From the NCBI GenBank assembly GCA_903907885.1, contig CAIVPY010000375.1:1-7012 (forward strand): 7,012 bases of DNA. The letters are read 5' to 3'. Origin of the DNA: an uncultured Bacteroidota bacterium. GTDB lineage: Bacteria; Bacteroidota; Bacteroidia; UKL13-3. The notes under the pieces were generated by a model. That model had not been told where the DNA came from. It was given only the letters and a program-made list of their open reading frames with translations, and did not search any database. Below, piece after piece: positions 1 to 4,866 of this stretch (within the stretch, counting starts at the first letter, position 1; every line of letters starts with the position of its first letter). Made by a program: the position numbers and the translations under genes.

Positions 1-278
1 CAGTAAATATAAATATAGCCGGACGCATTTACCCTCTTGAAATCAGTACTGATGACGAGGAAGTGGTGAGGGCAGCAGGCAAATTGGTGAATGATAAATT
101 GCAAAGCTACGCAGAGCAATTTTCATTGCGCGATTATCAAGACGGACTAGCCATGTTTGCTATTGAAATCGCTACTCAATATGAAAAGCTTATCGTGCAA
201 ATGCAGCACACCGATAAGCAAATAGATACCCAATTGGCTCAGTTAAACGAGCTGCTGAAAGACGTACAAACTAGTTAA
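1..278 (+). CDS. zapA: Cell division protein ZapA, 5' partial
   Basis: ZapA is a small cytoplasmic protein that binds FtsZ, bundles its filaments and stabilises the Z-ring. The first complete codon in frame is at position 3, and 91 residues are visible before the TAA at 276-278. The reading frame enters from the left edge, so the true start is missing; ZapA proteins are usually about 95-105 residues, so only a few residues should be lost. The visible part begins with the family's N-terminal strand pattern VNINIAGRIYPLEI, followed by an acidic DDEE turn and VRAAGKLVNDKL. The C-terminal half is a long helix (about residues 45-88, rich in Q, K, L and E), as expected for the ZapA dimerisation coiled coil. 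A GTG at 63 could be mistaken for a start, but it would remove the conserved N-terminal strands. rny follows 85 bp downstream on the same strand, a pairing I associate with Bacteroidota. Identification is firm from motif and length. Confidence 0.9.
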   Translation, partial: VNINIAGRIYPLEISTDDEEVVRAAGKLVNDKLQSYAEQFSLRDYQDGLAMFAIEIATQYEKLIVQMQHTDKQIDTQLAQLNELLKDVQTS

Positions 279-287
279 GGCCTCCCT

Positions 288-306
288 TGCAACAGCAATT
301 GTTGTA
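288..306 (+). other. Small hairpin downstream of zapA
   Basis: The arms TGCAACA (288-294) and TGTTGTA (300-306) pair over 7 bp with one G-U pair around the loop GCAAT. No T-run follows, so this is not a convincing terminator by itself. It lies 9 nt after the zapA stop, directly before a second and longer hairpin, and may protect or pause the zapA transcript. The role is inference. Confidence 0.3.
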
Positions 307-339
307 TTTGCAGATGATTCAATTCATTGCAAATTTTGT
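306..339 (+). terminator. Candidate weak terminator or attenuator hairpin between zapA and rny
   Basis: The arms TTTGCA plus ATGA (307-312 and 314-317) pair with TCAT plus TGCAAA (324-333) around the loop TTCAAT, with one bulged G at 313. A306-T334 adds one further pair, and the 3' side runs into TTTTGT. The stem is AT-rich with only four G-C pairs and the T-run is short, so termination would at best be partial. The same bases overlap a possible promoter for rny, so the two readings compete. Confidence 0.3.
307..338 (+). promoter_or_regulatory. Possible Bacteroidota-type promoter for rny
   Basis: TTTG at 307-310 matches the -33 element of Bacteroidota promoters. After a 20-bp spacer, AAATTTTG at 331-338 matches five of the six fixed positions of the -7 element TAnnTTTG. 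Transcription would begin near 345, leaving a leader of about 20 nt before the rny ATG at 364. In AT-rich DNA such matches arise easily by chance, and it overlaps the hairpin at 306-339, so confidence is low. Confidence 0.25.
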
Positions 340-363
340 ATCATTAATTAATTTTATACCATA

Positions 364-1905
364 ATGGAAATTTACTTAGTAGTAATTTTTGTAATGTTAG
401 CATTTGGAGGAGGTATTACTGCCATGTTTGTGTTAAACAATAGCATGTTAAAAAGCAAAGCAGACAGAATAATAAAAGATGCCGAAACACAAGCTGAGAT
501 TACAAAAAAAGACAAAATGCTTGAGGCGAAAGAAAGATTCTTGTCTCTAAAAGCTGAACATGAAAAAGAAGTGCAATCTCGCAATGCACAAATCATTCAA
601 AACGAGAACAAGCTGAAGCAAATGGAAAATACGCTGAAGCAAAAAACAGACGCTGCAATCAAAAAAGACCAAGAGCTTGAATCAGTGAAACAATCGCTGA
701 ACAGCCAATTAGAAACGGTTAAGTCTAAACAATCTGAGGTTGATAAAATAGTTCAAAATCAAGTGAAACAGCTTGAAAAAATTGCAGGACTAACAGCAGC
801 AGAGGCTAAAAACCAAATGGTTGAAACTTTTCAAGAGGAAGCCAAAACGGAAGCATTAAGCCGTATTAAAGAGATTGTAGATGAAGCTAAATTAACGGCA
901 AGTAAAGAAGCTAAGAAAATTGTTTTAAGCACTATTCAAAGAACAGCAGCCGAGCATGCCATCGAAAATTCAGTGTCAGTTTTTAATATTGACAATGATG
1001 AAATGAAAGGTCGAATTATTGGTAGAGAAGGTAGAAATATCCGTGCTTTAGAAGCAGCCACTGGTGTTGAGATTATTGTAGATGACACACCAGAGGCAAT
1101 TATTCTTTCTTGTTTCGACCCAATCAGACGCGAGATAGCCCGTCTATCAATGCACCGTTTGGTTGCTGATGGTCGAATTCACCCTGCTCGTATCGAGGAG
1201 GTAGTAAACAAAACAAAAAAACAAATTGAAGAAGAGATAGTAGAAATAGGCGAGCGTACCGCTATTGATTTAGGAATTCATGGTTTGCACCCTGAATTGA
1301 TAAGAATGGTTGGAAGAATGCGTTACCGTTCAAGTTATGGTCAAAACTTATTGCAGCATAGTCGCGAGGTAGCTAATTTATGTGCTACTATGGCAGCAGA
1401 GTTTGGCCTAAATGTAAAATTGGCTAAACGTGCTGGTTTGTTGCATGATATCGGAAAAGTACCTGATGATGATGCTGAAACACCACACGCATTGTTAGGA
1501 ATGAAACTAGCCGAAAAATATAAAGAGCATCCGGAAGTAGTGAATGCCATTGGAGCGCATCATGATGAGGTAGAAATGACATCTATGATATCACCAATAA
1601 TTCAAGCTTGTGATGCCATTAGCGGAGCAAGACCAGGAGCAAGACGTGAAGATAGTGAAAACTATATGAAGCGATTGAAAGATCTAGAAAACATGGCTAT
1701 GAGTTTTAATGGGGTTGAGAAAGCATTCGCAATACAAGCAGGTCGTGAATTGCGTGTGATGGTAGAAAGCGATAAGATTAGTGATGAACAAGCAGAGCTA
1801 ATCTCATTAAATTTATCTACTCGTATCCAAACTGAAATGACATACCCAGGACAGATTAAAATAACGGTTATCAGAGAAAGAAGATCGGTTAATTTTGCTA
1901 AATAA
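364..1905 (+). CDS. rny: Ribonuclease Y (membrane-anchored endoribonuclease)
   Basis: RNase Y is a membrane-bound endonuclease that starts decay and processing of mRNAs, typically cutting single-stranded AU-rich RNA. The 513-residue product has the full family architecture and usual length. Residues about 3-25 form one hydrophobic membrane segment. Residues about 30-200 are a long charged coiled coil rich in K, E and Q. A KH RNA-binding domain lies at about 207-268, with the GxxG-like core GRIIGREGRNIRALE at 216-230. The HD metal-dependent nuclease domain covers about 325-425, with H332, the H361-D362 pair in LLHDIGK, H399/H400 in GAHHDE and D417 in ACDAISGARPGARRE. The ATG at 364 was chosen because it keeps the membrane anchor; the next ATG, at 424, would remove it. 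No Shine-Dalgarno sequence precedes it, which is normal in this phylum. It follows zapA after 85 bp and ends at a strong terminator, so it may be transcribed with zapA, from its own promoter, or both. Confidence 0.97.
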   Translation: MEIYLVVIFVMLAFGGGITAMFVLNNSMLKSKADRIIKDAETQAEITKKDKMLEAKERFLSLKAEHEKEVQSRNAQIIQNENKLKQMENTLKQKTDAAIKKDQELESVKQSLNSQLETVKSKQSEVDKIVQNQVKQLEKIAGLTAAEAKNQMVETFQEEAKTEALSRIKEIVDEAKLTASKEAKKIVLSTIQRTAAEHAIENSVSVFNIDNDEMKGRIIGREGRNIRALEAATGVEIIVDDTPEAIILSCFDPIRREIARLSMHRLVADGRIHPARIEEVVNKTKKQIEEEIVEIGERTAIDLGIHGLHPELIRMVGRMRYRSSYGQNLLQHSREVANLCATMAAEFGLNVKLAKRAGLLHDIGKVPDDDAETPHALLGMKLAEKYKEHPEVVNAIGAHHDEVEMTSMISPIIQACDAISGARPGARREDSENYMKRLKDLENMAMSFNGVEKAFAIQAGRELRVMVESDKISDEQAELISLNLSTRIQTEMTYPGQIKITVIRERRSVNFAK

Positions 1906-1920
1906 ATATACTCTATAGAA

Positions 1921-1958
1921 TAAAAAAGGCTGTCAAAATATTTTGACAGCCTTTTTTA
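1921..1958 (+). terminator. Strong intrinsic terminator after rny
   Basis: A perfect inverted repeat has arms GGCTGTCAAAA (1928-1938) and TTTTGACAGCC (1941-1951) around TA. The A-run at 1922-1927 and the T-run at 1952-1957 extend the pairing to about 18 bp and provide the U-tract. It begins 16 nt after the rny stop codon. The symmetry means it could stop transcription in both directions, but no - strand gene enters from the right, so its main job is to end the zapA/rny transcript and insulate pyk. Confidence 0.92.
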
Positions 1959-1981
1959 TTAACTTACAGTTAAGTTAACTT
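1959..1981. repeat. Inverted repeat and 10-bp palindrome upstream of pyk
   Basis: TTAACTT (1959-1965) and AAGTTAA (1972-1978) form a perfect 7-bp inverted repeat around ACAGTT. The right arm also lies within the perfect palindrome AAGTTAACTT (1972-1981). The half-site AAGTTAA/TTAACTT thus occurs three times within 23 bp, about 100-120 bp before the pyk start codon. That is the layout of a dimeric regulator's operator, but AT-rich sequence and closeness to the terminator make chance possible. The role is inference. Confidence 0.3.
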
Positions 1982-1987
1982 TCATTA

Positions 1988-2017
1988 TTGCCTCTTACAC
2001 TTAAAATCATACCTTGC
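1988..2017 (+). promoter_or_regulatory. Possible promoter for the pyk operon
   Basis: A promoter must lie in 1959-2079, because a strong terminator separates pyk from rny. The best candidate I find is TTG at 1988-1990, a 19-bp spacer, and TACCTTGC at 2010-2017, which fits only the first part of the -7 consensus TAnnTTTG. Transcription would start near 2024, giving a leader of about 55 nt. The exact elements are a weak guess, although the need for a promoter in this interval is well supported. Confidence 0.25.
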
Positions 2018-2079
2018 GACTTCATTTGGCTTGTTCTGTTTTATACCAAAACACAAGTTCATATACACTATCATTTAAC

Positions 2080-3540
2080 ATGAAAGATATTACATCCAAC
2101 TCGAAAATAAGAAAGGAATTTAACCGCACCAAAATTGTTGCTACTATGGGGCCAGCATGCAGCAGTTACGAAAATCTTAAAATATTATTTGAAGAAGGAG
2201 TAGATGTTTGTAGGCTTAATTTTTCTCATGGCAGCTACGATGATCATCAGAAAGTAATTAATACCATCAATCAGCTTAACGTTGATTTGGGAACAAATGT
2301 GGCCATTTTGCTTGATTTGCAAGGTCCGAAATTGCGTGTTGGAGAAATGGAAAATGGCAAAGTTGAATTAATCAAAGGCGAAATTATTGATGTAACTACT
2401 GAAAAATTTATAGGTACGGCTAATCGAATTTTTATCAATTTCGAATCGTTACCTAACGATGTAGCACCGGGCGAAAGAATACTTTTAGATGATGGTAAAA
2501 TTGAGTTAAGAGTAACTGAAACAAATAAGAAAAACCTTATCAAAGCCGAAGTTATAGTTGGAGGCTGGCTGTCAAATAAAAAAGGATTCAATTTGCCAGA
2601 TACCAAGCTTTCTATTCCTAGCATGACGCAAAAGGATTTAGACGATTTGAAATTTGGAATAGAGAATAAAGTAGAGTGGGTTGGCTTATCGTTTGTTAGA
2701 ACCGAGGCCGATGTTATTTTCTTGAAAAATATTATCGAAATGAATGATTGGAAACCTCGGGTTATAGCCAAAATTGAAAAGCCTGAAGCGGTTGCTTGTA
2801 TTGACAGAATTATATCTGTAAGCGATGGGGTAATGGTGGCTCGTGGAGACTTAGGGGTTGAGATGCCAATGGAACAGGTTCCTGTTATACAGAAAATGAT
2901 TGTTAAAAAATGTATTGAATGTTCTAAACCTGTAATTATTGCTACTCAAATGATGGAAAGCATGATAACAAGTGCTGTACCCACTAGAGCAGAAGTAAAT
3001 GATGTAGCTAATGCTGTGATGGATGGTGCAGATGCTGTAATGTTGAGTGCCGAAACCTCTGTTGGTGCTTATCCTATTTTGGCGGTTAGAGCCATGAGAA
3101 AAACAATATTTGAAGTTGAAACTAAAACAAATGCCCCTTATTTTAAAGGAACAAGACCTAATATAAATTCAAGTACATTTTTTTCGGATGAAATATGTTT
3201 TACTGCCGTTAGAATTTCAGACCACATGAAAGCCAACGCCATTGTGGGTATGACTTTTTCGGGGTATTCTGCCTACAAACTCTCTTCGTATCGCCCCAAA
3301 GCAAGTATCTTTATTTTTACTACAAATCCCCGTTTAATAAACACCTTGAGTTTGGTTTGGGGTGTTAGAGGTTTTTTATACAGTGGCTTTGAAAGTACCG
3401 ATGATAGCATTCAAGATGTAAATGACACTTTGAAAGCAAATGGATTCATTCATGCTGGCGATTTGGTTATAAATACGGCTAGTATGCCCATTATAGAAAG
3501 GTCTAGAACCAATACTATAAAAGTGAGCGAAATAAAATAA
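2080..3540 (+). CDS. pyk: Pyruvate kinase, predicted K+-independent type
   Basis: Pyruvate kinase transfers phosphate from phosphoenolpyruvate to ADP, giving pyruvate and ATP in the last step of glycolysis. It acts in the cytoplasm, usually as a tetramer. The 486-residue product is full length. The (beta/alpha)8 A domain covers about 1-84 and 184-350, the B lid about 85-183, and the C domain about 355-486. Visible active-site residues are R45 and N47 in CRLNFSHG, D79, the signature IAKIEKPEAV (229-238) with K231 and metal ligand E233, D257 in ARGDLGVE, and T289 in IIATQMMESM. The segment LDLQGPKLRVG (78-88) has Leu, Gln, Lys and Val where K+-dependent enzymes have Thr, Lys, Glu and Thr. I chose the ATG at 2080: the frame is open back to a TTG at 2014, but the extra 22 residues do not look like the family and precede the normal N-terminus. 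Two further genes follow at 14 and 27 bp. Confidence 0.96.
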   Translation: MKDITSNSKIRKEFNRTKIVATMGPACSSYENLKILFEEGVDVCRLNFSHGSYDDHQKVINTINQLNVDLGTNVAILLDLQGPKLRVGEMENGKVELIKGEIIDVTTEKFIGTANRIFINFESLPNDVAPGERILLDDGKIELRVTETNKKNLIKAEVIVGGWLSNKKGFNLPDTKLSIPSMTQKDLDDLKFGIENKVEWVGLSFVRTEADVIFLKNIIEMNDWKPRVIAKIEKPEAVACIDRIISVSDGVMVARGDLGVEMPMEQVPVIQKMIVKKCIECSKPVIIATQMMESMITSAVPTRAEVNDVANAVMDGADAVMLSAETSVGAYPILAVRAMRKTIFEVETKTNAPYFKGTRPNINSSTFFSDEICFTAVRISDHMKANAIVGMTFSGYSAYKLSSYRPKASIFIFTTNPRLINTLSLVWGVRGFLYSGFESTDDSIQDVNDTLKANGFIHAGDLVINTASMPIIERSRTNTIKVSEIK

Positions 3541-3554
3541 TCTTTTTAAAAAAC

Positions 3555-4070
3555 ATGGACGATATTTTAGAGATAGAAAACAAAGTGAATTCTAGTGGCA
3601 TAATAACCTTGAATTTGGAAGATTACTACCAACATGGCGAACGCATTCTGTTTGATATGAAGCCTCTATTGTTTCGTGAAATGATTTTACGTGAGAAAGA
3701 TTTTCGTGAGTATATTAAGCAGCACGACTGGACAAAATATCAAGACAAAAACATTGCTTTTACTTGCTCGGCTGATGCCATTGTGCCCACATGGGCTTAT
3801 ATGCTTTTGGCTAAAGCCGTTCAGCCTTTTGCCAATAGGTTTATCTTTGGCGATTTATCTGCACTTGAATCAACCCTGTATTTAGATGCTCTTTCAAAAA
3901 TTAATATCGAAGAGTTAAGGGATAAAAGGGTGATTGTAAAAGGTTGTTCAGAAAAGAATGTCCCTGTGAGTGCCTTCGTTGAAATAGCAAACAAATTATT
4001 GCCAATAGTTAAAAGCCTTATGTATGGCGAGGCATGTAGCAATGTGCCTATTTATAAAAGAAAAGATTGA
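3555..4070 (+). CDS. DUF2480 family protein of unknown function
   Basis: I recognise this 171-residue protein as DUF2480, an uncharacterised family I know only from Bacteroidota. It matches in length and in the motifs NLEDYY (20-25), LREKDFREYIKQHDW (45-59), FTCSADAIVPTWAYMLL (69-85), IVKGC (127-131) and LMYGEACSNVPIYK (155-168). No signal peptide or membrane segment is apparent, so it is probably cytoplasmic. It has exactly three cysteines, C71, C131 and C161, and all lie inside those conserved-looking motifs. This suggests metal binding, catalysis or redox chemistry, but nothing proves it. The ATG at 3555 lies 14 bp after the pyk stop and the next gene begins 27 bp after its end, so it is probably made from the pyk transcript. 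Family membership is fairly sure; I assign no function. Confidence 0.85.
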   Translation: MDDILEIENKVNSSGIITLNLEDYYQHGERILFDMKPLLFREMILREKDFREYIKQHDWTKYQDKNIAFTCSADAIVPTWAYMLLAKAVQPFANRFIFGDLSALESTLYLDALSKINIEELRDKRVIVKGCSEKNVPVSAFVEIANKLLPIVKSLMYGEACSNVPIYKRKD

Positions 4071-4097
4071 TTTTTGTAGCCTTTATTTAGCATCAAC

Positions 4098-4712
4098 ATG
4101 TACCAAACTAAAATTAAATTATCAAACATAACCAACTTGAGCGATGCTAGGTATGCTGCAGCTATGGGCATTGATTATATAGGTTTTTGCTTTAATACAA
4201 ACGATGTCAATTATATACCGCCCATAAAAGCAAAAGAAATATTTGAATGGACAAGTGGTAGTTTGGTAGTGGCCGAGTTTGGCAATCAAACTTTTGTTGA
4301 GATAAACGACATTAGCGAACTGCTGAATATTGACTTGTTAGAAATTAACAACCAATGGCGACCAAACGAGTTAACTACACTTAATAAACCTATCATTAAA
4401 AAAATTGATTTGACTGCCAATGACTGCGAAAGCTTAAAAAACGAAATAGAAAAATATGCCCAAGTTGTTTTTGCTTTTCATTTATTCTCGACAAGCAAAG
4501 TAGAGCTTTCTGATTTTAGTTGCCTCATCGAGTTGTGTCATAAAAACAAAATAATATGGGGCTTACCTCTTAATGCATCAAACACCCAACATGTTTTAAG
4601 CACTTATCATCCCTTTGCTTTAAATATATCAGGAGGAATGGAAGAAAAACCTGGCATTAAAGATTTTGATGAAATGAATGATTGGCTAGAAAGCATTGAG
4701 GTATTAGATTAG
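4098..4712 (+). CDS. TrpF-like barrel protein lacking the isomerase catalytic residues
   Basis: This 204-residue protein resembles phosphoribosylanthranilate isomerase (TrpF), a (beta/alpha)8 enzyme of tryptophan synthesis. The N-terminus KIKLSNITNLSDARYAAAMG (5-24) parallels the TrpF opening KICGITNLEDA, IDYIGFCF (25-32) matches the second strand, and PFALNISGGMEEKPGIKDF (172-190) matches the C-terminal phosphate-binding loop (consensus DVSSGVE..PG.KD). Compared with Thermotoga TrpF recalled from memory, the catalytic Cys is replaced by K7 with two extra residues, the substrate Arg of the SKRYIS loop is N38, and the acid Asp of LLDT corresponds to F130 or S131 in FHLFST. The GGSGKTFDW loop is absent. 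A normal isomerase activity is therefore unlikely, while phosphate binding may be kept. No other trp gene is in view; it sits 27 bp behind DUF2480 in the pyk transcript. The fold is fairly sure, the function unknown. Automatic annotation as trpF would probably be misleading. Confidence 0.75.
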   Translation: MYQTKIKLSNITNLSDARYAAAMGIDYIGFCFNTNDVNYIPPIKAKEIFEWTSGSLVVAEFGNQTFVEINDISELLNIDLLEINNQWRPNELTTLNKPIIKKIDLTANDCESLKNEIEKYAQVVFAFHLFSTSKVELSDFSCLIELCHKNKIIWGLPLNASNTQHVLSTYHPFALNISGGMEEKPGIKDFDEMNDWLESIEVLD

Positions 4713-4815
4713 TCCATCTTAGACTAATGTTCGTCTACCTTGAACTATTGTTGGTCCATCATAGACAAACATAGGTCTATGCAGATCAAACTAAATTTAT
4801 CATAGATTATTTGCC
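4708..4815. repeat. Degenerate tandem array of about 21-bp units with internal dyads
   Basis: Units begin at 4712, 4733, 4754, 4775 and about 4795. GTCCATCTTAGAC (4712-4724) and GTCCATCATAGAC (4754-4766) agree at 12 of 13 bases exactly 42 bp apart. Between them GTCTACCTTGAAC (4733-4745) agrees with the first at 9 of 13. Unit 4 (GTCTATGCAGATC, 4775-4787) and unit 5 (ATCATAGA, 4799-4806) are more decayed. Dyads recur with the same geometry: TAGAC (4720-4724) with GTCTA (4733-4737), and CATAGAC (4760-4766) with GTCTATG (4775-4781), each separated by 8 nt. ATTAGTC (4708-4714) with GACTAAT (4722-4728) adds another. The array begins at the stop codon of the TrpF-like gene and lies between convergent genes, so it may serve in 3'-end formation or be a decaying minisatellite. 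Confidence 0.6.
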
Positions 4816-4828
4816 AAAAACATTGGCA
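4812..4828. terminator. Weak hairpin between the convergent genes
   Basis: TGCCAA (4812-4817) and TTGGCA (4823-4828) form a perfect 6-bp stem around a 5-nt loop. Reading rightward, CAATATT follows; reading leftward, the complement continues AATAATC. Neither gives a proper U-tract. It is the only GC-bearing hairpin beyond the repeat array in this convergent spacer and may help stop either transcript, but it is a poor intrinsic terminator. Confidence 0.3.
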
Positions 4829-4866
4829 CAATATTAAATCTTGGTAAAAGCTAACTGTTCCCATCA

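Noticed and set aside
279..363. A 6S RNA gene after zapA, as found in Proteobacteria
   Set aside because: The spacer is only 85 bp, too short for 6S RNA of about 180 nt, and lacks its long bulged rod structure.
372..1550. Antisense open frames within rny (372-596 and 1341-1550)
   Set aside because: They overlap conserved RNase Y domains and have the composition expected from reverse reading of the gene.
2014..2079. A 22-residue N-terminal extension of pyruvate kinase starting at TTG 2014
   Set aside because: The extension does not look like the family, uses a rare start codon, and would run through the likely leader. The ATG at 2080 gives a normal N-terminus and length.
2271..2771. A 166-residue open frame on the - strand inside pyk
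   Set aside because: It is fully antisense to an unmistakable pyruvate kinase, has low-complexity S/F/I/P-rich composition, and shows no domain I recognise; it is a shadow of the codon bias.
3541..3554. A terminator between pyk and the DUF2480 gene
   Set aside because: The TTTTTAAAAAA run is a pure A/T dyad with no stable stem and sits in a 14-bp gap within an apparent operon.
3691..4042. Short open frames in other frames of the DUF2480 gene (3691-3885 + and 3821-4042 -)
   Set aside because: Both lie wholly within a convincing DUF2480 coding region and have no recognisable features.
4708..4815. A CRISPR array
   Set aside because: The units are directly abutting and degenerate, with no constant repeat plus variable spacer pattern and no cas genes nearby.
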